Positions 8,937-17,133 of a stretch of 47,652 bases of DNA are shown here, piece after piece. The notes under the pieces are model-generated. The model was not told the DNA's origin. It saw only the letters and a program-made list of their open reading frames with translations, and ran no database searches. Both the position numbers and the translations under genes were made by a program. Every line of letters begins with the position of its first letter. Positions within the stretch are counted from its first letter, which is position 1. Source of the DNA: Streptomyces cinnamoneus (GTDB taxonomy: Bacteria > Actinomycetota > Actinomycetes > Streptomycetales > Streptomycetaceae); contig NZ_BMVB01000035.1 in NCBI RefSeq assembly GCF_014650495.1, forward strand, positions 1 through 47,652, written 5' to 3'.

Positions 8937-10067
8937 TCAGGTGCGGTAGGCGTAGTAGTTCGCGTCCGGGTAGGACGCGATGATGCTCGCCATCGACTTC
9001 CGGAAGGTGTTGGTGGAGTGGTAGGTCAGGTAGGGCATGCCCACCCGGCTCCGGTAGGTGGTGATCATGGAGTGGTCCTTGGACCCGTCCCGGTCGAAGT
9101 CCATCTGGAGGATGTCGCCGACCTCCAGCTGGTACACGTTGGACAGGCTGGTGACGCGCTTGGAGTTCTGCGCGTACCACGACCACTCGTTGGCCCCGAC
9201 CCAGGAGTCGGACTGGGCCGAGGAGTCGTACCACCACTTGGTGTAGTCCGAGGTCTTGCCGGCCTCGGGCTTCCAGCCGCCCGCCTTGAGGGCCTGGCTG
9301 ATGAAGTTGGTGCAGTCCCCGCCCGCGCTGTTGAACTTGCGGTACTCGGGGTTGTAGTTGCGCCAGTACTTCTCCGCGTACGCCGCCATGGCGGCGTAGT
9401 TGTAGCCGGAGGTCTGCTTCTTCGGAACCGCCTTGACCGGCCACGTGGTGGCGGCGCGGGCGGCGTTCGGCGTCGAACCGGCGTCGGCGGTCGCGGCCGC
9501 CGGCACCGGTGCGTTGACCGCCCGGAGGCCCCGGTCCGCGGACTGGATGCCCGTCAGCTCCCACTTCCCGCCCTTGGCGGCGGAGAAGGTGAGCTCGTGG
9601 CGGGCCTTGAAGCCCGTCGTCGTCGGCTCGTCGCCGCGCACCCGCTTGTAGGTCAGCGTGGTGCTCTCGGTCACCTCGACGGTGACGCGGCTGCCCTTGA
9701 CCTCGGTCTTGTCGACGACGACCTTGGTGTCGGCGGCGCTGTACGCCTCGCCGAGCTTCGCCAGCAGCTTCTTGCGGTCCTGCAGGGACGACACCGCGGT
9801 GTCCTCGCTGTGCACGAGGCCGGACGACAGACGCACCTTCTTGCCCGCGCCGGACGGGGCCTTGCGGCCCGTGGACCGGTTGTCCACCAGGGCCGACGTG
9901 CGGTCCTGCAGCACGGCCTCGGCCATGCGGCCGAAAGACTCCACCGTGTTGCTGTCCACCGTGCGGCCCGGCGTGGCGTCCGCGGAGAAAGCAGGTATGA
10001 GGGCAGCCGTGGCGCCCACTGCCAGGACGGACCCGACAGCCGCTCTCAACATCATTTTAGATCTCAC
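8937..10067 (-). CDS. Secreted amidase-domain (Amidase_6) protein
   Basis: About 376 residues. A signal peptide (MLRAAVGSVLAVGATAALIP) is followed by a roughly 200-residue lysine- and threonine-rich region of unknown role. The C-terminal part, from about residue 225, fits the Amidase_6 (NlpC/P60-related) fold: YNYAAMAAYAEKYWRNYN, the nucleophile segment GGDCTNFISQAL, WWYDSS, VGDILQMDFDRDG and the histidine in KDHSMIT. Such domains are thought to cut amide bonds in peptidoglycan or proteins outside the cell. GTG 10067 has AAGGGG six bases upstream; ATG 10082 is an alternative five codons longer. Confidence 0.85.
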   Translation of the reverse strand: MRSKMMLRAAVGSVLAVGATAALIPAFSADATPGRTVDSNTVESFGRMAEAVLQDRTSALVDNRSTGRKAPSGAGKKVRLSSGLVHSEDTAVSSLQDRKKLLAKLGEAYSAADTKVVVDKTEVKGSRVTVEVTESTTLTYKRVRGDEPTTTGFKARHELTFSAAKGGKWELTGIQSADRGLRAVNAPVPAAATADAGSTPNAARAATTWPVKAVPKKQTSGYNYAAMAAYAEKYWRNYNPEYRKFNSAGGDCTNFISQALKAGGWKPEAGKTSDYTKWWYDSSAQSDSWVGANEWSWYAQNSKRVTSLSNVYQLEVGDILQMDFDRDGSKDHSMITTYRSRVGMPYLTYHSTNTFRKSMASIIASYPDANYYAYRT

Positions 10068-10238
10068 GAAGATCCCCTTCATCCCCGGCCCACCACGGGC
10101 CAGGGAAACGGAATCCTCGCACACACATTCGTCATGTGAGTACATGTCCGGTTCACGGATCGAACGGCACGTCAGGCGGCCTGTGCACCCCGGCCCCGTA
10201 CGTCCGGAATGACCGCTTCCGCAGGGGTGGTCACCCCC

Positions 10239-11585
10239 TCAGGCGGAGCCGCCGAAGAGCTGGGTCCAGTACGTGCCCGCCCGGCCGCCCGTCGCGTGCC
10301 CCACCCCCAGGTGCGTGAAGCCGGGCGTGAGGATGTTGGCGCGGTGGCCGGGGCTGTCCATCCAGCCCCGGACGACTTCGGCGGACGTGCGCTGTCCGCA
10401 GGCGATGTTCTCGCCGGTCGCCCGGTGCGGGGCACCGGCGGCCCGCGCCCGGTCCCAGGGCTCGCGCCCTTCGGGCGTGGTGTGGGAGAAGAAGTCACGG
10501 CCCGCCATGTCCGCACTGTGCATCCTGGCCGCCGACGCCAGCCGCGGGTCGGCGGCCAGCGGGGGCAGGCCGGCCGCGCACCGCTCCGCGTTGGTGAGGG
10601 CGAGGACCTCCGCCGCCAACCGCTCGACCCCTGCCGTCGAGTACGGCTGCGCCCACAGCACCGTCCAGTACGTCCGGCCCGATGCGCCGTCCACGGCGTG
10701 GCCGGAACCGATGTGCGTGAACGTCGCGTCGTGGAAAGGGGCACGCGACCGGTGGCCCGACAGACAGTGGTCCACGAACTCCCCCGGGGTGCGCGGGCCC
10801 GCGACCAGGTGCTCGTTCAGGACGAGGTAGGCGTAGCCGCCGGCCGTCACGCGCTGGAAGAGCGAGAGCCCTCCGGGGCCTTCGGCGGACAGGCGGCCGG
10901 ACGCGGCCATGTCCCGGGCGTGCGCGAGCGCGGCGGCTGCGAGCTTCGCGTCCACCGTCACGGGCCGCACGCCGACCCGGGACCGCTCGGCGTTGACCAG
11001 GGACAGGAAGGGGGACGGGCATACGGTGCGGTCGGATCCGCCGCCGTCGGGGCGACCGGGGCCGGGCGGGGCGGGGGGCGGCGCAGGGGCGGCCGTCGTC
11101 TGCTCGTCGGCGACGTCGACGCCGAAGTCCCGGGCCAGCCCGGCCAGCCCGTCCGCATAGCCCTGCCCCAGGGCCCGTATCTTCCATGCGCCGTCGCGCC
11201 GGTAGAGCTCGGCGAGCAGCATCACGGTCTCGCTGGTCGCCCGCGGCGGGACGAACCGGGCCAGGACCCGGCCGCCTCCGTCCGCCACGGTCATGACGGG
11301 AGCGGGCAGCGACGCCAGCGGGGTCCGGCCGTCGGCCGGGCTGAGCACCACCGTGACCCGCTCCGCGCCGGGGCGCAGCCGTGCCGGGTCCACCGTGACG
11401 GTGTCGCCGTCCAGCCGGGCGCCGGGCACCGAGGGCTGGTTGTAGAACACGAAGTCGTCGTCCCCGGCCGTCCTGCCGCCGCTGCCGGTGACGAGCACCG
11501 ACACGTCGAACGGCCCGGGCACCCGTATCCGCAGCGCGCCTGCGGGCAACGCCCGGTTCCCGCCGGCCACCAGCTCGCTCGTCAT
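10239..11585 (-). CDS. TerD-CAP-CAP fusion protein without signal peptide
   Basis: A 448-residue three-domain protein. Residues 1-170 are TerD-like (ELVAGGNRALP start, GDDDFVFYNQPSVPG, VTVDPARLRPGAERVTVVLS, MLLAELYRRDGAWKIRALGQ); such domains bind Ca2+ in the tellurite and stress-response family. A Pro-rich linker follows. CAP (SCP/PR-1) domain 1 (about 205-320) is degenerate: NEHLVAG stands where GEN-type motifs occur. CAP domain 2 (about 325-448) is intact, with FFSHTTPEG, ATGENIACG, WMDSPGHRANIL and HLGVGHA. No signal peptide or membrane segment is seen, although CAP domains are usually exported. ATG 11585 lies at the TerD start; GTG 11660 would add 25 residues. No strong ribosome site supports either. 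Confidence 0.82.
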   Translation of the reverse strand: MTSELVAGGNRALPAGALRIRVPGPFDVSVLVTGSGGRTAGDDDFVFYNQPSVPGARLDGDTVTVDPARLRPGAERVTVVLSPADGRTPLASLPAPVMTVADGGGRVLARFVPPRATSETVMLLAELYRRDGAWKIRALGQGYADGLAGLARDFGVDVADEQTTAAPAPPPAPPGPGRPDGGGSDRTVCPSPFLSLVNAERSRVGVRPVTVDAKLAAAALAHARDMAASGRLSAEGPGGLSLFQRVTAGGYAYLVLNEHLVAGPRTPGEFVDHCLSGHRSRAPFHDATFTHIGSGHAVDGASGRTYWTVLWAQPYSTAGVERLAAEVLALTNAERCAAGLPPLAADPRLASAARMHSADMAGRDFFSHTTPEGREPWDRARAAGAPHRATGENIACGQRTSAEVVRGWMDSPGHRANILTPGFTHLGVGHATGGRAGTYWTQLFGGSA

Positions 11586-11722
11586 GTGGGGAGGAACGCA
11601 CCACGCCCGGGAGCCGTTCCGGCACCCGGGGGCGGACAGGGGAATCTCCGGTGCGGTCACCGGGCGAGCGGCCCTTGAATGATATAGATTGCCCCAATAA
11701 GCCCTTTCGGAGAGGAGGCGTC

Positions 11723-11800
11723 ATGTCCTCGAAGCGGCGCCGTAAGAAGAAGGCGCGTCGTAAGCACGGGGCCAATCACGGCCGTCGTCCTCAGTGCTGA
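11723..11800 (+). CDS. 25-residue bL37-like ribosomal protein
   Basis: A very short, extremely basic ORF: MSSKRRRKKKARRKHG followed by ANHGRRPQC. The ANHG-R/K-RP ending and the Lys/Arg-rich body match the actinobacterial bL37 small subunit-interface protein of the large ribosomal subunit, first noticed in mycobacterial ribosome structures. An AGGAGG ribosome site lies four bases before ATG 11723. A TTGAAT and TAAGCC pair spaced by 17 bases (11675-11703) may be its promoter. The terminal Cys is odd for this family. It sits divergent from the TerD-CAP gene. Small size is the only reason for doubt. Confidence 0.78.
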   Translation: MSSKRRRKKKARRKHGANHGRRPQC

Positions 11801-11863
11801 GCGCGGCCGATTAGGTCGTCCGCGTTCCGCCGGTCGTGGCAGCCGGGCCATGCGCCCGAGTGG

Positions 11864-12919
11864 GTGGTCGTCCCGCTCGGGCTGATCGCCGTCGTCTGCG
11901 TCGTCGACGTCCTGTCCCCTCCCCACATCCACCTCGGACCCCTGCTGGTGGCGGCACCCGCTCTCACCGTGGCGTTCGCCGGCGCCCGCCTGACCGCGCT
12001 CGTCGGCGCCCTCGCCGTGGCGGCACAGGTCGTGATCGGTGTGGTGCGAGGGGTGTTCCTCACCGCCAACATCCAGGCGCAGATCGCCGCACTGGTCCTC
12101 GTCTCGGCCCTGCTGGTCGCCCTGTGCCTGGTGCGGGACCGCCGGGAGCAGGAGCTGTACCGGGTCAGGTCGGTCGCCGAGGCCGCCCAGCGCGTCCTCC
12201 TCCAGCCGCTGCCCCGCCGCAGCGGCCCGTTGCAGATCGCCGACCTGTACCTGCCCGCCGAGACCGGGGCGGAAATGGGCGGCGACCTGTACGCGGCGGC
12301 GCGCACCGTGATGGGCAGCACGCGGCTGCTCGTCGGGGACGTCCGCGGCAAGGGCCTGCCCGCCATCAGCCTTGCCGCTCTGCTCCTGGGCGCGTTCCGG
12401 GCCGCCGCCCACCGGCAGGCCACGCTCCCCCGGCTGGCCATCCACCTGGACGGTGCGATGCGCTGGGACACCGTGCAGTGGCGCACGGGCGCGGAGGTGA
12501 CCGACGAGTCGTTCGCCACCGCCGTCCTGCTGGACGTCCCCGACCTCGAACCGGTGGTCCACCTCATCTCCTGCGGCCATCCCCCGCCCCTGCTGCTGCG
12601 GCGGCACCAGGTCATCCCCCTGGAGCCCGAGGTGAGCCACGTACCCGTCGGGCTGGGCACCCTCTCCCCCTTCCCGGACTACGAGGTGACGACGTTCCCC
12701 TTCGAACCGGGCGACCTGCTGCTCCTGTACACGGACGGCGTCATCGAGTCCCGCAATGCCGAGGGCGAGTTCTTCCCCCTCGCCGAACGGGCGGCCGCGT
12801 GGAGCGGCGAGGACCCCGACGAGGTGGTGCGGCAGCTGCGCAAGGAGCTGATGGCGCACGTCCGGGGCCACCTTGAGGACGACGTCGCAGCCGTCGCCCT
12901 GCGCCGCCGGGCTCCCTGA
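11864..12919 (+). CDS. Membrane-bound SpoIIE-type PP2C phosphatase
   Basis: About 351 residues. The first 100 hold three or four hydrophobic helices (VVPLGLIAVVCVVDVLSPP, LLVAAPALTVAFAGARLT, AALVLVSALLVALCLV). The cytoplasmic C-terminal domain is a SpoIIE/RsbU-type serine phosphatase: AETGAEMGGDLY, LLVGDVRGKGLPA, ISCGHPPPLLLRR, LLLYTDGVIESRN and HLEDDVAAVAL give the acidic metal ligands. Such enzymes dephosphorylate anti-anti-sigma factors in partner-switching circuits. GTG 11864 is the first usable start after the stop in this frame, with only a weak GAG before it. A same-strand gene precedes it by about 60 bases. Confidence 0.87.
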   Translation: MVVPLGLIAVVCVVDVLSPPHIHLGPLLVAAPALTVAFAGARLTALVGALAVAAQVVIGVVRGVFLTANIQAQIAALVLVSALLVALCLVRDRREQELYRVRSVAEAAQRVLLQPLPRRSGPLQIADLYLPAETGAEMGGDLYAAARTVMGSTRLLVGDVRGKGLPAISLAALLLGAFRAAAHRQATLPRLAIHLDGAMRWDTVQWRTGAEVTDESFATAVLLDVPDLEPVVHLISCGHPPPLLLRRHQVIPLEPEVSHVPVGLGTLSPFPDYEVTTFPFEPGDLLLLYTDGVIESRNAEGEFFPLAERAAAWSGEDPDEVVRQLRKELMAHVRGHLEDDVAAVALRRRAP

Positions 12920-13122
12920 CGCTTCTGCACACGTCCGTCAACTGCTGGGGCGTACGGGAACCATGGGGGCACCGGAGACGCCGGTCGGGCCGGAGGCCCT
13001 CGGCAAGCTCTTCCAGGCCCATGCGGCGGCGTACCCGGCAGGGGGAACGGCCGTGCCACCCGCCCTGACGAACACCCGGAACGCCCAGCGCCCGCTGATC
13101 CTCCAGCACGTGCAGCACCACG

Positions 13123-13251
13123 TACCGGTCCGTCATCGCCGTACCGGTCGTGGCCGGCCCCCAGGAATTCGGCGTCCTCGTCGTCGATGTGCGGGCGGCG
13201 CGGGAGGAATGTGATGCGAGGGTCGCTGCCGCGAGCGGGTCGTTCGGGTGA
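13123..13251 (+). pseudogene. Possible GAF-domain remnant
   Basis: The gap 12920-13318 has no intact gene. One plus-strand frame reads YRSVIAVPVVAG followed by PQEFGVLVVDVRAAREEC and stops at 13249. That resembles the last strands of a GAF domain (sequence type SVIAVPV...G-VLVVD). Upstream the frame is closed by a stop at about 13096, and no promoter or start is visible. I infer a decayed regulator fragment downstream of the phosphatase; chance similarity in GC-rich sequence is possible. Confidence 0.3.
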
Positions 13252-13318
13252 GGGAACGTCAGCCTGCCCTCAGGTGGCGGCACGCGCGGCGGCCGCGCCG
13301 ACGGGCCATGACGGTCCG

Positions 13319-14917
13319 TTAGCCGGGCGGCGCCGCCGGGCCGGGTCCCAGCAGTTCCCTGGCGACGATGTGGCCGGAGCCGCCGTTGACGCCGTGGCCG
13401 GGCCATGTCGCGGCGCCGAGCATGAAGAGGTTCGGGACGACGGTCCGGTGCGAGGGCTGGCCGGGCAGCGGCCTCAGGAGGTAGCTCTGGCTGAGGTCGT
13501 GGCTGCCGCCGTAGGGGTCGCCCGGGCCGCAGTTCGGATTGAACGCGGCCAGGTCGGCCGGGCCGATCACGTGCCGGCCGATGATCGCGTCCGGCAGGTT
13601 GGGGGCGTGCCGGCCCGCGAGCTCGATCACCCGGTCCGCGAAGGCGTTCTTCACTCCCTCGGTCCAGCCGTCGCCGGTCCCGATCCGCCCGGCGGCGTCG
13701 CCCCGGAGCCGGAGGGGGACGTCGAGCATCTGCAGCCGCGCCACCGCCGCGCCGGGCGGGCAGCGGGTGGGGTCCACGGCGGAGGGCGAGTCGAAGGAGA
13801 TGGTCGGTTCGGCGGGGAGGAGCCCCCGGGTGGCCTCGTTGACCGAGCGCGACAGCGCGTCGAGGCCGCCGGTGAGGTGCAGCTGTCCGGTGCGGGAGAG
13901 GCGTTCGTCCTCGAAGCACGGGGGTTCGGAGAGCGCCAGGTGGATCTGGACGCACCCGTGGCCGTAGCGGTAGGCGCGTGCCTGTCGCCGGATGGCGGGC
14001 GGCACCACGCCGTTCTCGTGGGCGAGCAGCTTCAGGTACAGCTGGTCGGGGTTGACGGAGGCGATGACCGCTCGTTCGGCGTGGACGACCTCGCCGTCCG
14101 CCGTCCGCACCGCGACGGCGCGTCCCTCCCGCACGATGATCCGGTCGACCCACCGCTTCGTCGCGACGCGTCCGCCGTGCTGCCCGACGAGGGCCACCAG
14201 GGCCCGGGCGAGCCGCTCGCTGCCGCCTTCGGGCGTGGGCATGCCCGCCGTGGTCAGCGCGATCAGCACCAGGATGGTCCACAGGGCGCTGTTCGCCTCG
14301 TCGGGTCCACGGCCCAGGTGCAGTGCCCACGGCGCCAGCAGTCCGTGCACGACCGGTGAGGAAAAGCGGTGTTCGAGCAGGTCGCGGGCCGTGCGCAGGA
14401 ACAGCTGCGCGAACGGCGAGAGGTGACCGTCCTCGTGCATCAGGCCGTGGACGACCTCCGCGGCCCCCGCGCCCGCGAGCTCGGCCGAGAACAGGGCGAA
14501 CACCGGCCCGGCGTAGGGCGCGAACTCCTCCAGCAGCGCTGCGAGCGCGACTCCGTCGCCCGGTGCCAGGCGCTCCGCCTCGGCGACGTTCTCCTCGGCG
14601 CTGGTCGACAGCACGGCCGTCGGCGACCCCGGCATCGAGACGCCGGTGCAGTACCGGGAGGTGCGGTACGTCAGGCCGAGTGCGGTCAGTTCGGGGCCCA
14701 GCTCGGCGTAGGCGGGGCCGGAGGTGAACAGGGGGTGGGCCGAGGAGTAGGTGTCGTGCCGGAAGCCGGGCACGGTGAGCTCTTCGGTGCGGACGAGACC
14801 GCCGGGCCGGTCGTTGCCCTCCAGGACGAGGACCCCCCACCCCGCGCGTGCCAGGTACGCGGCCGCGACCAGTGCGTTGTGGCCACTGCCGACCATAATC
14901 GCGTCATATCGCTGCAT
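13319..14917 (-). CDS. Phytoene-desaturase-like FAD oxidoreductase
   Basis: A 532-residue flavoenzyme of the CrtI/PYROXD2-like NAD(P)-FAD family. The N-terminal dinucleotide motif is YDAIMVGSGHNALVAAAYLA, followed by GVLVLEGNDRPGGLVRTEE. The C-terminal FAD closing segment is NLFMLGAATWPGHGVNGGSG. The family desaturates or isomerises hydrophobic substrates such as carotenoid precursors, but PYROXD2-like members have no established bacterial substrate, and no carotenoid genes lie nearby. ATG 14917 sits just before the FAD motif; GTG 14932 is possible. No strong ribosome site is visible for either. Confidence 0.88.
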   Translation of the reverse strand: MQRYDAIMVGSGHNALVAAAYLARAGWGVLVLEGNDRPGGLVRTEELTVPGFRHDTYSSAHPLFTSGPAYAELGPELTALGLTYRTSRYCTGVSMPGSPTAVLSTSAEENVAEAERLAPGDGVALAALLEEFAPYAGPVFALFSAELAGAGAAEVVHGLMHEDGHLSPFAQLFLRTARDLLEHRFSSPVVHGLLAPWALHLGRGPDEANSALWTILVLIALTTAGMPTPEGGSERLARALVALVGQHGGRVATKRWVDRIIVREGRAVAVRTADGEVVHAERAVIASVNPDQLYLKLLAHENGVVPPAIRRQARAYRYGHGCVQIHLALSEPPCFEDERLSRTGQLHLTGGLDALSRSVNEATRGLLPAEPTISFDSPSAVDPTRCPPGAAVARLQMLDVPLRLRGDAAGRIGTGDGWTEGVKNAFADRVIELAGRHAPNLPDAIIGRHVIGPADLAAFNPNCGPGDPYGGSHDLSQSYLLRPLPGQPSHRTVVPNLFMLGAATWPGHGVNGGSGHIVARELLGPGPAAPPG

Positions 14918-15004
14918 GGTGGATTCTGGCACCGGAGCCGTCGCGCGGTGAAGGGCGCAGCAGACGGAGACGGGCCGGTCCCCGCGTCTACGCCCCGTCC
15001 GCTC

Positions 15005-16105
15005 TCACGGGCTGACGGCCAGCACGATGTAGGCGGCCAGGAGCGAGAGGTGCACCCCGCCCTGGAGCGGGGTGGCGCGGCCCGGGATCACGGTGAGGGT
15101 GCCGACGACGAGGGTGAGGGCGAGGAGCACCATGTGGGTCGCCCCGAGGCCGAGCAGGAGCGGCCCCTCCAGCCAGACGGAAGCCGCCGCAACGGCGGGA
15201 ATGGTCAGGCCGATGCTGGCCATGGCCGATCCGAGGCCGAGGTTGAGGCTGGTCTGGACGCGGTCGCGGCGGGCGGCGCGCAGGGCGGCGATCGTCTCGG
15301 GGAGGAGGACGAGCAGGGCGATGACGACGCCGACGACCGAGGCGGGCAGGCCGGCAGCGGCCACGGCGGACTCGATGGCCGGGGAGACGCCCTTGGCGAG
15401 GCCGACCACGGCGATCAGGGCGACGGCGAGCAGGCCGACGCTGGTCAGGGCGGTCCGGGGCGAGGGCGGGTCGGCGTGGTCGTCGGTGTCGATGACCACG
15501 CCCTCGGCGGTCACCGGCAGGAAGTAGTCGCGGTGGCGCACGGTCTGGGTCGCGACGAACAGTCCGTAGAGGATCAGAGCGGCCAGGGCGGCGAAGACGA
15601 GCTGGGGAGGGGAGAACTGGGGGCCGGGGGTGCTGGTGGTGAAGGTCGGCAGGACCAGGCTCAGCCCGGCCAGCGTCGCCACCGTTCCGAAGGCGGCGGC
15701 CGTGCCCTCGGCGTTGAACACGGCGACCCGTCGTCTGAGCGCCCCCACCAGCAGGGACAGGCCGACGATGCCGTTGCACGTGATCATCACGGCGGCGAAG
15801 ACGGTGTCGCGGGCCAGGGAGCTGCTCTTGTCGCCTCCGTCGGCCATCAGCGTCACGATGAGGGCCACTTCGATGACGGTGACCGCGACGGCGAGCACCA
15901 GCGATCCGAAGGGCTCGCCGACCCGGTGGGCGATGACCTCCGCGTGGTGCACGGCGGAGAGCACCGCGCCGCCCAGGAGAAGGCCGGCCAGGGCCACCAG
16001 CGCGGCGGACAGGGACCGCCCCCAGGTCAGGGCCAGGACCAGGGCGGCCAGGACCGGCATGACGACGGACCAGTGCAGGCCGGACAGCCCGAGCCGAGAT
16101 CTCAT
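15005..16105 (-). CDS. chaA: Ca2+/H+ antiporter (ChaA type)
   Basis: A 366-residue polytopic membrane protein with about eleven hydrophobic segments. The two cation-exchanger repeats are visible: GEPFGSLVLAVAVTVIEVAL with its conserved Glu residues near residue 75, and LLPETIAALRAARRDRVQTS with SLNLGLGSAMASIGLTIP in the second half. An acidic cytoplasmic loop (DTDDHADPP) separates the halves. Members exchange Ca2+ or Na+ for H+ across the membrane. The gene is divergent from an acetyltransferase gene, 104 bases apart. Confidence 0.92.
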   Translation of the reverse strand: MRSRLGLSGLHWSVVMPVLAALVLALTWGRSLSAALVALAGLLLGGAVLSAVHHAEVIAHRVGEPFGSLVLAVAVTVIEVALIVTLMADGGDKSSSLARDTVFAAVMITCNGIVGLSLLVGALRRRVAVFNAEGTAAAFGTVATLAGLSLVLPTFTTSTPGPQFSPPQLVFAALAALILYGLFVATQTVRHRDYFLPVTAEGVVIDTDDHADPPSPRTALTSVGLLAVALIAVVGLAKGVSPAIESAVAAAGLPASVVGVVIALLVLLPETIAALRAARRDRVQTSLNLGLGSAMASIGLTIPAVAAASVWLEGPLLLGLGATHMVLLALTLVVGTLTVIPGRATPLQGGVHLSLLAAYIVLAVSP

Positions 16106-16209
16106 GCGGACAACTTTCGCAGATCACCCGGAAAAGCCCGTTCCTTTCCGGCGCCCGGCGCCCGGTAAAGCGGAGGCGTCAACGGCCGCGACTACGTAGC
16201 GTTCCGCCC

Positions 16210-16725
16210 ATGCCAGAGCTGCAGCGTCTCCGTCCCGACCACGCGCCGGCCCTGCTCGCGTTCGAGCGGGAGAACCGTGCCTACTTCGCCGCGACGATTC
16301 CCGACCGTGGCGACGACTACTTCGCCCACTTCGACGCACGGCACGCGGCGCTGCTCGCCGCGCAGGAGGCCGGGCTGGACCACTTCCACGTGCTCGTCGA
16401 CGGCGACGGTGCCGTGCTGGGACGGGTCAACCTCGTCGAGGTGAGGGACGGTTCCGCGGAGCTCGGCTACCGGATCGCCGAGAAGGCGAGCGGCCGGGGC
16501 CTGGCCACGGCCGCCGTCCTGCGGACGTGCGCCCTGGCCGCCACGACGTACGGGCTGACCGCGCTGCGGGCCGTGACGACGCTCGACAACGCCGGCTCGC
16601 GAGCGGTCCTGGACCGTACGGGATTCATTCCGGGCGACGGAATTCTCCTCGACGGCCGTCCGGGAATGCGTTATGCGCGCGACCTGACCGAACTCCGTGA
16701 CGATCTCAGGCGTTCGGCGGCTTGA
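16210..16725 (+). CDS. GNAT acetyltransferase (RimJ/RimL-like)
   Basis: A 171-residue single-domain GNAT. Acetyl-CoA motif A is GYRIAEKASGRGLATAAVLR, preceded by the strand VLGRVNLVEV and followed by LRAVTTLDNAGSRAVLDRTGF, typical of RimJ/RimL-type N-acetyltransferases. The substrate cannot be predicted. No Shine-Dalgarno sequence precedes ATG 16210; TACGTA lies about 12 bases upstream and may be a -10 element, so the transcript could be nearly leaderless. The 3' end overlaps the converging small secreted-protein gene by 20 bases. Confidence 0.87.
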   Translation: MPELQRLRPDHAPALLAFERENRAYFAATIPDRGDDYFAHFDARHAALLAAQEAGLDHFHVLVDGDGAVLGRVNLVEVRDGSAELGYRIAEKASGRGLATAAVLRTCALAATTYGLTALRAVTTLDNAGSRAVLDRTGFIPGDGILLDGRPGMRYARDLTELRDDLRRSAA

Positions 16726-16948
16726 TCCATCCCGTCTTCACCAGCTCGTCGCAGTGCCACTTGGCGTAGGCCGGGCTCTCTCCTTTCTTCTTGGCGGCGA
16801 CAAGGCAGTCCGCGTACGGAAAGGGGGGCTGGTCGGCGTGCACGCCCATCGGGGTCCGGGGCGGGGGCGCGGCCTGGGCGGCCGCCACCGGAACGCTCAT
16901 TCCGATGAGCACAACGGCCCCCGCCAGGGCGATAGTCATACGACGCAC
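16706..16948 (-). CDS. Small secreted protein with one Cys pair
   Basis: An 80-residue product. A signal peptide (MTIALAGAVVLIGMSVPVAA, cleavage probably after AQA) leaves a mature part of about 50 residues with two cysteines in FPYADCLVAAKKKGESP and YAKWHCDELVKTG, which could form a disulfide. I recognise no function. GTG 16948 is chosen because GAGGAGAGG lies upstream; ATG 16939 is an alternative. Its size and Cys pair resemble other secreted Streptomyces microproteins. Confidence 0.7.
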   Translation of the reverse strand: MRRMTIALAGAVVLIGMSVPVAAAQAAPPPRTPMGVHADQPPFPYADCLVAAKKKGESPAYAKWHCDELVKTGWIKPPNA

Positions 16949-17037
16949 AGCGCTTTTCCTCTCCTCGCTCCGAAGGACGGTGCTCCGCAGCCAACTGAAC
17001 AAGACCGCCCGGCGCCGCACAACGAGCCACGCCACAA

Positions 17038-17082
17038 GGCGCTTCAGCCACCGCGCCGTGCGGGGACAACGGCTGAAGCGCC
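17038..17082 (-). terminator. Hairpin after the Ala-rich protein gene
   Basis: Perfect 12-base arms GGCGCTTCAGCC (17038-17049) and GGCTGAAGCGCC (17071-17082) enclose a 21-base loop. The hairpin lies about 50 bases downstream of the minus-strand stop at 17134. No T-tract is present. Confidence 0.7.
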
Positions 17083-17133
17083 CTGAGGCGGTGAAGGAGA
17101 ACGCCGCGTCAGCGGCCGGCGGAAAGGGCGCCG

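Noticed and set aside
14369..16168. Long plus-strand ORF of 599 codons over the oxidoreductase and antiporter genes
   Set aside because: It is the low-complexity opposite strand of two clear minus-strand genes with recognisable motifs; GC-rich codon bias opens such frames.
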